Source: Armatimonadota bacterium (GTDB lineage: Bacteria; Sysuimicrobiota; Sysuimicrobiia; Sysuimicrobiales; Sysuimicrobiaceae). From it: 64,000 nt of DNA. Shown in pieces: positions 25,184 to 32,151 of this stretch. The first letter of the stretch is position 1, and each line of letters starts with the position of its first letter. The position numbers and the translations under genes were made by a program. The stretch lies in contig JANXCW010000002.1 of NCBI GenBank assembly GCA_025059775.1, positions 124,001 through 188,000 of the forward strand. Direction: 5' to 3'. The notes beneath the pieces were generated by a model. That model had not been told where the DNA came from, did not search any database, and worked only from the letters and a program-made list of their open reading frames with translations.

Positions 25184-26575
25184 CTACACCGCAAGCACCA
25201 AGTCCCGCTCCGCCGCGGGAACCTCCGCTCCGGAGTCTACGGTGAGGAAGACGTTCCAGCAGAACACCACCTGCCCGCAGGCCACGAGCCCGCAAGCCAG
25301 GGACCGGGCCACCAGATACGGAACCACCGCGTTCACACCGTGGCTGAAGGGCACGGTGCCCGTGGCCCACACCGCACCCTGCACGAGGCCCGCCGTGGAG
25401 AGGGACACCACCGCGAGAAACCACCCCACCGTCCACATCCAGAAGTGCCACCACGCAAGCCGGGGGCTCACCAGCATCCGGCCGACGGCGGCGGGGATCA
25501 CAGTGTAGGCGGCCCCCAGGGCCACGGACCCCGCGCCCGCGCCCAACAGCAGCGCTGTCCGGGCTTCGGACCATAGGGTGAGGCCCGCCACCCAGGCGGG
25601 GCCGAGCAGGGCGTTCAAGCCCGCAGCGAGGGCTCCGAAGAGGAACCCGGCGCAGCCCACGGGGAAGAAGGCCAGCCCGGGGGACTCCACGAGCCTGATC
25701 CATCGCCCTTCCAGGGCCTGCCATATCCCCGCGGCGGTGCTGGCCGCGGGGATCAGCAGGAGGAAGGTAGCCACCGCGCCCAGGGTCTGGACCCAGAAGG
25801 GAACCGGTCCCCAGATGAGCTCCGAGCCGGCACTGAAGGGGGCGAACGCCGCGGTGGTGAGGAGAACCACCAGGGCCAGGGGCGAGTTCCCCTCCCCCGG
25901 GTTCGGCCGACCGCCCACGAGGGTCAAGGCCACCGCGGAGGCTGCAGCAAACAGCCACATCCACCCCAGCCCCTGCCGCAGGAACGCCTGGCTTAAGGCG
26001 TCAACCACCCCCCAGTAGGGGTTCCCCCCCGGCGTGAAGAGCCCCTTGCCGAGCACCAGGACCACCACGAGCCAGGTCAACGCGCCCACTCCGAGCCATA
26101 CGGCGGGCTCCCCGCGTTTCCCCACCCGCACGGTCCGCACAAGACTCAACAGGACAAGAAGCGCGGCGGCAAGGCGCAGGAGGTCTGCACCCGGAGGCGC
26201 CTCCCCCCACAGCCGACCCCGGGAAGCCCCCCGCAGGAGGGCCCACTCCGCCAGGAGCTCCGCCAGGTTCCACAGCCAGAACGCCAGATTCGCCAGGCGT
26301 ACGCCCCACAGGGGCTCCCGAACCACGGATGGGACGATGGCCAGCAGGGCACCCAGCAGGAGGTTGGTGCAGAACCCGAAGATCCAGAGGTCTACCGCCG
26401 CCGCCTTCAACCGACCGTAGGAGAGCCACGAAACGCCCTCGAAGATTCCGGGGAACACCAGGTGGAGGCTTGCGGCGAGCTCGTGCAGCGCGGCCAGAGC
26501 GCCCCAGGCGGTTCCCAAGTACAGGAAGCGGCGAGAGGGACTCCAGGGTTCGTCCGGGAACATCCAGCTCAGCAT
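25184..26575 (-). CDS. CcoN-family protein lacking all heme/copper ligand histidines
   Basis: A 463-residue protein with about 12 membrane helices and clear cbb3 subunit I (CcoN) ancestry: SWLSYGRLKAAAVDLWIFGF matches the CcoN helix II region, PRLAWWHFWMWTVG matches its WHFW segment, and VVPYLVARSLACGLVACGQVVFCWNVFLTV matches its end. Only four histidines remain (31, 38, 377, 412). The low-spin heme histidine in helix II is Ala/Val (KAAAVD), the copper-site His-His region reads PFSAGSELIWG, and the GHVHSGA heme-ligand region reads LTLWSEARTA. It therefore cannot bind heme b, heme b3 or CuB in the known way. It is probably a structural or quinone-binding subunit. The ATG at 26575 lies right after the 39-residue membrane peptide. 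Confidence 0.8.
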   Translation of the reverse strand: MLSWMFPDEPWSPSRRFLYLGTAWGALAALHELAASLHLVFPGIFEGVSWLSYGRLKAAAVDLWIFGFCTNLLLGALLAIVPSVVREPLWGVRLANLAFWLWNLAELLAEWALLRGASRGRLWGEAPPGADLLRLAAALLVLLSLVRTVRVGKRGEPAVWLGVGALTWLVVVLVLGKGLFTPGGNPYWGVVDALSQAFLRQGLGWMWLFAAASAVALTLVGGRPNPGEGNSPLALVVLLTTAAFAPFSAGSELIWGPVPFWVQTLGAVATFLLLIPAASTAAGIWQALEGRWIRLVESPGLAFFPVGCAGFLFGALAAGLNALLGPAWVAGLTLWSEARTALLLGAGAGSVALGAAYTVIPAAVGRMLVSPRLAWWHFWMWTVGWFLAVVSLSTAGLVQGAVWATGTVPFSHGVNAVVPYLVARSLACGLVACGQVVFCWNVFLTVDSGAEVPAAERDLVLAV

Positions 26576-26695
26576 CTACGTCTCCGCCACCAAACCGAAG
26601 GATGCCACGAACAGCAACAGCAGGAAGAAGGCGATCCAGAAGAGGGTGTACCACAGATAGCTGCGCAGCGTCCGCGGATTGAACCGACCGATCAT
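26576..26695 (-). CDS. 39-residue single-helix membrane peptide
   Basis: MIGRFNPRTLRSYLWYTLFW, then a hydrophobic stretch IAFFLLLLFVASFGLVAET and a stop. It has a basic N-terminus and one membrane helix. It overlaps the upstream MvhD-like gene by four bases (ATGA), and its stop is adjacent to the CcoN-like start codon. Such tightly coupled peptides usually are small subunits of respiratory complexes (compare CcoQ/CcoH or CydX by size only). No sequence family is recognised. Confidence 0.65.
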   Translation of the reverse strand: MIGRFNPRTLRSYLWYTLFWIAFFLLLLFVASFGLVAET

Positions 26696-27132
26696 CGCTT
26701 CCCTCCTGCGGGGAGGAGGCTCCGGAGCTTCTCCACGAAATCCCGGACCGCGGCCACGAACGCCTCCCGATCGTGGAGGCCGTAGGCGAAGAAGGCCACC
26801 CTCTGGGGGTCTACCCGCTGGCGCTGCAGCCGCTTGCGCAGCTGGTCAATGCGACCCTCCATGATCCAGTTCCCCTCCCGGTTCAGACAGTCGCCCATGG
26901 GGCACCCGCACACGAAGGTCCCCGCGGCCCCGCTGCGCAGCGCCAGCTCCAGCCAGGCGGGCCGCACAAATCCGGAACACGGCACCGCGATGAGGGTCAC
27001 TTCCGGGCAGTCCCGCATGGTGCCGTCCGGATTCAACAGCCCATCACCGGATACCGCCCAGTCGCACAGGAACCCCACCACCCGGAGGGCACGCTCCGGT
27101 TCCGTACGGTCCGTCACCTGCGGCTGCGCCAT
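26692..27132 (-). CDS. MvhD/FrhD-type iron-sulfur electron-transfer protein
   Basis: A 146-residue soluble protein of the methyl-viologen-reducing hydrogenase delta family, which carries a [2Fe-2S] cluster and normally passes electrons to heterodisulfide-reductase-type complexes. Family features are VVGFLCDWAVSGDG (C23), LIAVPCSGFVRPAWLELALRSGAAG (C52) and the cluster motif VCGCPMGDCLNREGNW (C75, C77, C82). No hydrogenase, formate dehydrogenase or HdrA is nearby. Instead it follows a cytochrome b with a fused two-cluster ferredoxin domain by 18 bases. It probably docks to that domain and moves electrons between the membrane complex and a cytoplasmic donor or acceptor. Confidence 0.85.
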   Translation of the reverse strand: MAQPQVTDRTEPERALRVVGFLCDWAVSGDGLLNPDGTMRDCPEVTLIAVPCSGFVRPAWLELALRSGAAGTFVCGCPMGDCLNREGNWIMEGRIDQLRKRLQRQRVDPQRVAFFAYGLHDREAFVAAVRDFVEKLRSLLPAGGKR

Positions 27133-27150
27133 GGCTCCTCCTTCATCCCT

Positions 27151-28320
27151 TCATCCTGCGGGGACCGGGGCTCCCGCGGCCTGTCGGATCCGCTCCTGGA
27201 TATCCCGTTCCAGCACCCGCGGAAGCTCGAGGGCCTGGAAGGGGCACGCCCCGATGCAGATCCCGCACTCCACGCACCGGGAGTCCACCACCACCGCCAG
27301 CAGTTTCCGGTTTGCCGCGGCCCGGGTCTTCCCGGGATAGGGACTGGGCACCATGTAGATGGCGTTGTACGGGCAATCGTAGTAGCACAGCTCGCACCCC
27401 GTGCAGTTGTCCTCCACCACCACCGCAACCCCGGGGGACCGGGGGACCCGATGGGGGTCATCGGGAAGGGAGTACGGGATCCACAGGCCGTACACGAGGA
27501 GCGCCATGACCAGCAGAAATGCCCACCCCGGTGCCACCCAGCGGGCCAGCACGTAGGGCCAGAGGTAGAACCAATCCACCGCGAACCCCTCCGGCTGCGC
27601 GCCTGGGGCCGCGGGCCGGCCGCTGGTGGCTGGGAGAACCGCGGCGAGGAAGAACAGCAGCCCCACGCTGAAGAGGACCCACAGGGCCGGTGGCCACACC
27701 TTGGGGTGACGGATGCGGACGTAGTGCCACCACAAGAGGATGTACAAGGTCAGGGCGGGGCCCACGTGGAGGAAGAGGAACCGGGGGAGGGTGGTATCGC
27801 TCACCCCCGGACCGCCCAGGAACAACCGCACCAGGTGGTCCCCCACCAGGGGGACGTCCCGAAGGGCCTGGACGGTCAGGCTCGCCAGGAGCTGGCTGCG
27901 CTCGTCCCACACCAGCAGATACCCCGTAAAGCCCGCCAGCCCGCTGACGATCAGGAGGAACATCCCGGAGATCCAAGCGGAGTCCCGGGCCTTGCGGTAG
28001 CGCTCCGTGAACCAGTTCCGGAAGAGGTGCAGCAGGATGGCCACCATGAAGGCATCCGCCGCGTACCGGTGAATTCCCCGGAAGATCACCCCGTACGGCA
28101 CCTGATCCGTGAGGAACTGCACGGAGGCGTACGCACCCTCCAGGCTCGGCTCGTAGTACAGGAAGATCAGGATGCCGGAGATCACGAGAACGGTCAGGAA
28201 AAGGTTCGCGAGCCCTCCCGTGTAGTACAGGGGGTTGAAGTCCTGCGGGTAGATCCGCTGGATCCACCGGTCCAGCCGCAGGGTCCAGTCCTGCAGCTTC
28301 AGGATCGCCCTCCGGTACAC
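27151..28320 (-). CDS. Cytochrome b fused to a C-terminal 2[4Fe-4S] ferredoxin domain
   Basis: A 389-residue membrane protein. Residues 30-290 form a cytochrome b/b6-type domain with both heme pairs intact: H84/H98 in helix B (RGIHRYAADAFMVAILLHLF) and H185/H199 in helix D (FLHVGPALTLYILLWWHY). The quinol-site motif corresponding to PEWY is degenerate (VDWFYLWPY). Residues 300-365 add two CxxCxxCxxxCP motifs (CTGCELCYYDCP, C306-C316; CVECGICIGACP, C349-C359) for two [4Fe-4S] clusters on the cytoplasmic side. This fusion plus the following MvhD-like protein gives the complex an exit or entry for low-potential electrons. Starts with ATG, four bases after the next gene upstream. Confidence 0.88.
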   Translation of the reverse strand: MYRRAILKLQDWTLRLDRWIQRIYPQDFNPLYYTGGLANLFLTVLVISGILIFLYYEPSLEGAYASVQFLTDQVPYGVIFRGIHRYAADAFMVAILLHLFRNWFTERYRKARDSAWISGMFLLIVSGLAGFTGYLLVWDERSQLLASLTVQALRDVPLVGDHLVRLFLGGPGVSDTTLPRFLFLHVGPALTLYILLWWHYVRIRHPKVWPPALWVLFSVGLLFFLAAVLPATSGRPAAPGAQPEGFAVDWFYLWPYVLARWVAPGWAFLLVMALLVYGLWIPYSLPDDPHRVPRSPGVAVVVEDNCTGCELCYYDCPYNAIYMVPSPYPGKTRAAANRKLLAVVVDSRCVECGICIGACPFQALELPRVLERDIQERIRQAAGAPVPAG

Positions 28321-28324
28321 CGCC

Positions 28325-28762
28325 TCACTCCTCCCGTGCGGTCATGCTGGATCTCCGGAACAGCAGCACCAGGAAGGAGTACAGCATGAGCAGCACCCCC
28401 ATGGCCCCGGCGCTCACGAGCCGGTGATCCGTGAGTTCTCCGTACACCATGGCCCCCACAGAGGCGAGGGAGGCGAGGCTCAAGAGGGTGATGCCGCGGG
28501 CAGAGCCCCGCTGTCCCGCCCCCCGGGACAGGATGCGCTCGTAGAGCCCGATCCGACGCCGCACCCGACCCGCCCGCCGGTCCGCGGCATACATCACGAG
28601 CCCCGCACCCAGGAAAGCCCCCACCACCAGGGCACTCCAGCCCACCGCCCGGATCCAGGAACCCGGATCCGTCTGGCGGATCGCCACCCGCCACCCCGAC
28701 CACGCCTCCGGGAGGGCCAGGACCGCGGCGACGAAAGCCAGGAGGAACACGAGCCGCTGCAC
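28325..28762 (-). CDS. Four-helix membrane protein of the respiratory cluster
   Basis: A 145-residue protein starting at GTG 28762, overlapping the upstream cytochrome b stop region by three bases. Predicted helices lie near residues 3-18, 38-58, 90-108 and 115-135, with a basic loop RRAGRVRRRIGLYERILSRG between the second and third. No cofactor motif is visible. It sits between two cytochrome b genes and is probably an accessory subunit or assembly factor of the complex; the family is unknown to me. Confidence 0.6.
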   Translation of the reverse strand: MQRLVFLLAFVAAVLALPEAWSGWRVAIRQTDPGSWIRAVGWSALVVGAFLGAGLVMYAADRRAGRVRRRIGLYERILSRGAGQRGSARGITLLSLASLASVGAMVYGELTDHRLVSAGAMGVLLMLYSFLVLLFRRSSMTAREE

Positions 28763-28764
28763 CG

Positions 28765-29925
28765 CTACGCTCCCGAACTCGGTGCGGGCCGCGCCGCCAC
28801 CGCCGCCCTGGGCGCGGGCCTGGGCATGGCTGCCTCCGCGGCCCGCACCTTCCGGCGGTACCGGACCTCCAGCACAAACCCCAACGTGAGGGTGAGGGCG
28901 GTGAGGACGAGCACGATGTGGGGATCCCGACCGATCACCGCGATGTTGAACAGGATGAGGGCGGTGAAAACCAGGAAGTAGGTGAGGGCCATGATCCCCA
29001 CCACGGTGAAGAAGGGCCGCTCGCTGGGGCGCCGTCCCTTGCTGCGATCCAGGAAGGGCACCAGCATCCCATAGGCGATGAGCAGCCCCGGGCCCAGCCC
29101 CGCCCACAGAGGCGGGGTGTACTTCACGTACTGGTACAGGGCCAGGAAGTACCAGTCCGAGAGGATGGGAAGCGGCGTGCGGTTGGGGTCTGCCCGCCGC
29201 CCCATCTCCGCGGGAAAGATCCAGCTGGTGACCACCAGCATCACCAGCAGGATCACCAAAGCGGTGGGCGAGAGGTTGAAGCGCTTGCGGCGAGTGAAGA
29301 GGAAGTACAGCTCCACCAGGATGAGCAGCAGCACGGAGATCCCGAAGTGGATGGCGTAGAAACGGGTGAGGGTCCCCTGTCCCTCCGCGGGCCCGCCCAG
29401 GAACGCGAAGGCGATGGCGCTGCCGAACCGGGTCTGCCCGATGAGGGGAAGCTGATCCAGGTAGACAGCTACGGTGAGGACCACCTTCGCGGCCCAGAAG
29501 GCCCGCTGGTTCCAGATCAGCAGGTACCCCGTGAGCCCGGAGATCATGGCCAGTACCAGGGAGCCGAACAGGATCATCCAGCTGAGCTCATTGGGCCGCT
29601 TGTACTCCCCCAGGAAGTACATGCGGTAGATGCGGAGGGTGATGGCGATGATGAGCATGTCCGCGCCGTACTTGTGCATTCCGCGGATGAGCCAGCCCAA
29701 GGGGATCTCGTGCTGGATGCGGAGAATGGAGTTGTAGGCGCCGTGGGTGGTGGGCTCATACCAGATCATGAGGAGGACGCCGCTTGCGATCACCACGATC
29801 CAGGAGAAGTACACGATCTGGCCCAGCAGGTAGAGGGGATTGTCGTAGCGCTCCACGTTGGTCTCGTCGAAGAGATCCAGCTTCTGCTTGCGCTCGCTGA
29901 ACCACTCCCGCAGGCGCTCCCACAT
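28765..29925 (-). CDS. Cytochrome b of a bc complex with one heme-ligand pair missing
   Basis: A 386-residue cytochrome b with both the b6-like and subunit IV-like parts and a Pro/Ala-rich tail. Helix B reads RGMHKYGADMLIIAITLRIY: H84 is kept, but the position 14 residues on is R98. Helix D reads FYAIHFGISVLLLILVELYF: H193 is kept, but the partner position is Tyr 207. One pair (H84/H193, the high-potential-side heme in known structures) remains; the other pair is lost. The PEWY equivalent is SDWYFLALYQ. It follows the Rieske gene by two bases, as in petABC/qcrABC operons. I infer it carries a single heme b. Confidence 0.85.
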   Translation of the reverse strand: MWERLREWFSERKQKLDLFDETNVERYDNPLYLLGQIVYFSWIVVIASGVLLMIWYEPTTHGAYNSILRIQHEIPLGWLIRGMHKYGADMLIIAITLRIYRMYFLGEYKRPNELSWMILFGSLVLAMISGLTGYLLIWNQRAFWAAKVVLTVAVYLDQLPLIGQTRFGSAIAFAFLGGPAEGQGTLTRFYAIHFGISVLLLILVELYFLFTRRKRFNLSPTALVILLVMLVVTSWIFPAEMGRRADPNRTPLPILSDWYFLALYQYVKYTPPLWAGLGPGLLIAYGMLVPFLDRSKGRRPSERPFFTVVGIMALTYFLVFTALILFNIAVIGRDPHIVLVLTALTLTLGFVLEVRYRRKVRAAEAAMPRPAPRAAVAARPAPSSGA

Positions 29926-29927
29926 GG

Positions 29928-30599
29928 CTAGGCGATCCCTCCCGGCTCCACCGCGGTCACCACGATCACCTCGTTGCGGACCTCATAGACGAAGTAGCGG
30001 GGAGGCCGCGGCGCGGGTCCGGAGAGCACCCGCCCCGGGAGGTCCCGGTCCGCGGGGTCGTAGATGGAGAGATGGCACGGGCAGCCCAGCAGCCCGTGCC
30101 GGCGCTCCGGAGGAGGCATGTAGCCACCGTACCCCGCCGTGATCTCCCGCCAGTCCGGCACGTAGTTGAAGATGCAACCCAGGTGCGGACAGATGCGGGA
30201 GAAGACCACGATGTCCGTGGGTTCCTTCCCCTCCCGGTAGCCTGGGAAGCGCACCTTCCACGGGAGCTTGATGGCCACACCCGGTACCGTGAAGGCCCGC
30301 GCCTGCTCCGGGGTGTACTGGGGGTATTTCTGGGTGAACACGAAGAACTTGCTGGACCAGGGTTCTGAGAGCTCCTCCACCCGGGCAATCGGGAGCGGTT
30401 CCCCCCTCGGCAGGTCCCCTTCGATCAGATCCGGCGGAAACCTCCCCTGCGGCACGCCGAGACCAGGATCCAGATTTGGCTTGAGGTAGCGCAGGAGCGG
30501 TGCCGCGAAGGCCGCGAGGGCTCCGAGGGCGGGAATGGAGGCCACCACCTGCAGGAAGGTCCGCCGGTTGACATCCTTTGCCTTCTGCTCCTCCGCCAT
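29928..30599 (-). CDS. Rieske [2Fe-2S] protein of the bc complex
   Basis: A 223-residue protein with a twin-arginine signal anchor (DVNRRTFLQVVASIPALGAL, basic pair at 12-13) and a Rieske fold. Cluster ligands are CPHLGC (C137, H139, with C142 forming the disulfide) and CPCHLSIYD (C173, H176, with C175). A long insert with YGGYMPPPERRHG precedes the second box, as in some bacterial and archaeal Rieske proteins. ATG 30599 is chosen over GTG 30608, which would overlap its own ribosome-binding site. It would oxidise quinol at the outer site and pass electrons to the diheme cytochrome encoded just before it. Confidence 0.93.
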   Translation of the reverse strand: MAEEQKAKDVNRRTFLQVVASIPALGALAAFAAPLLRYLKPNLDPGLGVPQGRFPPDLIEGDLPRGEPLPIARVEELSEPWSSKFFVFTQKYPQYTPEQARAFTVPGVAIKLPWKVRFPGYREGKEPTDIVVFSRICPHLGCIFNYVPDWREITAGYGGYMPPPERRHGLLGCPCHLSIYDPADRDLPGRVLSGPAPRPPRYFVYEVRNEVIVVTAVEPGGIA

Positions 30600-30614
30600 G
30601 CTCCCCACTCCTCC

Positions 30615-31481
30615 TCACCGGAGATCCGCGGGCAGGTCGTACACGAAGGTCCACAGGTAATCTACCACGGCCCAGATCTCATGTGGGCGGAGCTCGTCCC
30701 GGAACGCGGGCATGAGGCGCAATCCCCGGCGTTCCACGCCCTCCGCGATGCGCTGGTAGAGCTCCGTGGGTTTCCGGTAGGCCATCCACTCCCGATCCGT
30801 GAAGATCCCGGGCCCTACGCCCCGCGCCCAGGTCCATACCAGTCCCCGGAACTCCTCCGCCCGGGGGCCTTTCCCATCCCCCAGGACCCCGTGGCACTCC
30901 GCGCACCGCTGTTGGTAGATACGCCGGCCCAGCTGCAGCTGCTGCCGGGTGGTGGTCCGGCTCCACCCCCAGAACACCACGTTCCAGATCTCCTGATCCG
31001 ATAGCCTCGGGGTCCCGCCGTCCACGGCCCCGTACGCGGGGTGCTGGAACCCAGGCATGGCGGTGTGCGGGCGGCCCCGGGCCACGGTCTCGAACATGGA
31101 GAAGGGGGTATTCAGCCGCATCTGGTCGAGGTTATGGAAATTGGCGGGCCGGGAGGGCAGAGGCTCTGCCCGGGGACGGATCCGGAAAAAGCTCAGGAAG
31201 TCGGTGTAGAGGTTCTTCTCGGGTGCGGTGAGGGTCCTCGCCATGGGCCCGTCTCCCCGGCCCTGGGGCCCGTGGCAGACCGCGCATCGGGCATCGTAGA
31301 CCCGCTTCCCCGCGTCCGCGTTGGGCTTGCGGGGCATGAAGCCCATCCGGACCACATAGCGGGGAAGGGGTTCGTACGCGGGTCCCCGGGGCCCTGCCAT
31401 CCGCACGAACGGCTGGCAGCCCACGAGCAGCACCGTGGCGAGACCGAGGAGGAGGACGCGCACAGCGACCGGTCGGTTCAT
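30615..31481 (-). CDS. Lipoprotein diheme cytochrome c
   Basis: A 288-residue protein with a lipoprotein signal (VRVLLLGLATVLLVGC, lipid cysteine 22) and two class I heme domains: CAVCH at 66-70 with M142 (HTAMPGF), and CAECH at 193-197 with M257 (LRLMPAF). It is the first gene of the respiratory transcription unit and stands in the place of cytochrome c1. It would sit on the outer face of the membrane and take electrons from the Rieske protein. The start ATG 31481 is 84 bases downstream of the inferred transcription start. Confidence 0.92.
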   Translation of the reverse strand: MNRPVAVRVLLLGLATVLLVGCQPFVRMAGPRGPAYEPLPRYVVRMGFMPRKPNADAGKRVYDARCAVCHGPQGRGDGPMARTLTAPEKNLYTDFLSFFRIRPRAEPLPSRPANFHNLDQMRLNTPFSMFETVARGRPHTAMPGFQHPAYGAVDGGTPRLSDQEIWNVVFWGWSRTTTRQQLQLGRRIYQQRCAECHGVLGDGKGPRAEEFRGLVWTWARGVGPGIFTDREWMAYRKPTELYQRIAEGVERRGLRLMPAFRDELRPHEIWAVVDYLWTFVYDLPADLR

Positions 31482-31571
31482 CGTCTCAGATTCCCGCTCT
31501 TGCCCGCGGTCTCCTTCCGGGAAGACGCAAAAGGGCAGGACCGGCGCGGCCCCGCCCTCAAGGCCACCGGC

Positions 31572-31600
31572 ATTGTCCAACCTTTCTGGGGATCCGTCAA
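31572..31600 (-). promoter_or_regulatory. Sigma-70-type promoter of the respiratory operon
   Basis: On the minus strand TTGACG (31595-31600), a 17-base spacer and GACAAT (31572-31577), five and four matches to consensus with ideal spacing. It overlaps the stop codon of ccmE and points into the 115-base gap before the diheme cytochrome gene. The remaining gap holds a G+C-rich stretch (GGGCGGGGCCGCGCCGG) that could form a hairpin in the leader. It makes the respiratory genes at 24.1-31.5 kb an independently transcribed unit. Confidence 0.6.
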
Positions 31601-31983
31601 GGCGCGTCCTCCCCTCCCTCGTACTTCGTGGGACACTTGGTGAGCAGGACCCGTGCCCGGAATACGCCCTCTGGGCTCCACGTCCCCTCCACCACCACGG
31701 GCGCTCCGTCCCTGAACAGATCCGTCACCGCTCCGCGGTAGGTCACGGGGAGCTGCGCGTTGCCCTCCGAGAGCACGAAAAACACCTGAGAATCCTCCCG
31801 ACGGATACTCCCGGGGACCACGTTCCCCGCCACCCGCACCGGGATCCCGTACGCGTCCTTCCCGCGGGCCCGCAGCTCCGAGACGGTGATGTAGTAGACC
31901 GCCGCACTCCGCACCCCGCTGTAGACGAGCCCCCCTAGGCACCCGAGGATGAGTCCCACAAGCAGGAGAGCTCGCCTCCTCAT
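31597..31983 (-). CDS. ccmE: Heme chaperone CcmE, cysteine (CxxxY) variant
   Basis: A 128-residue protein with an N-terminal anchor (ALLLVGLILGCLGGLVYSG) and the OB-fold of CcmE (YYITVSELRA, GIPVRVAGNVVPGSI, LPVTYRGAVTDLFRDGAPVVVEG). CcmE holds heme covalently before handing it to apocytochromes. In most bacteria the heme-binding residue is His in an HxxxY motif; here the position reads KCPTKYEG, i.e. Cys117-x3-Tyr121, the CxxxY type known from Desulfovibrio and archaea. It overlaps ccmD by four bases. Confidence 0.88.
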   Translation of the reverse strand: MRRRALLLVGLILGCLGGLVYSGVRSAAVYYITVSELRARGKDAYGIPVRVAGNVVPGSIRREDSQVFFVLSEGNAQLPVTYRGAVTDLFRDGAPVVVEGTWSPEGVFRARVLLTKCPTKYEGGEDAP

Positions 31984-32150
31984 GGGCGATCCTCCGCTGC
32001 CCTATACGGCTCGATCCGCTTCTCCTTCCGTAGCTCCACCTCCAGCCGGGTAATCTCCTGCTCCAGGCGCCTCGCCCGGTGGTGCAGCCACACGAGGTAC
32101 ATCACCAGGCCCACCCACACAAGCCAGTACGCCCAGAACAGGTAGACCAT
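31980..32150 (-). CDS. ccmD: CcmD-like heme-exporter small protein
   Basis: A 56-residue protein: one membrane helix (MVYLFWAYWLVWVGLVMYLV) followed by a charged coiled segment (ARRLEQEITRLEVELRKEKR). This is the layout of CcmD, which stabilises the CcmABC-CcmE complex. It sits between ccmC and ccmE in the standard order, one base after ccmC, and its stop overlaps the ccmE start. Identification is by size, topology and position. Confidence 0.8.
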   Translation of the reverse strand: MVYLFWAYWLVWVGLVMYLVWLHHRARRLEQEITRLEVELRKEKRIEPYRAAEDRP

Positions 32151-32151
32151 G

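Noticed and set aside
25184-26575. A working cbb3 cytochrome oxidase
   Set aside because: CcoN ancestry is clear, but none of the heme or copper histidines is present and no CcoP with two hemes follows.
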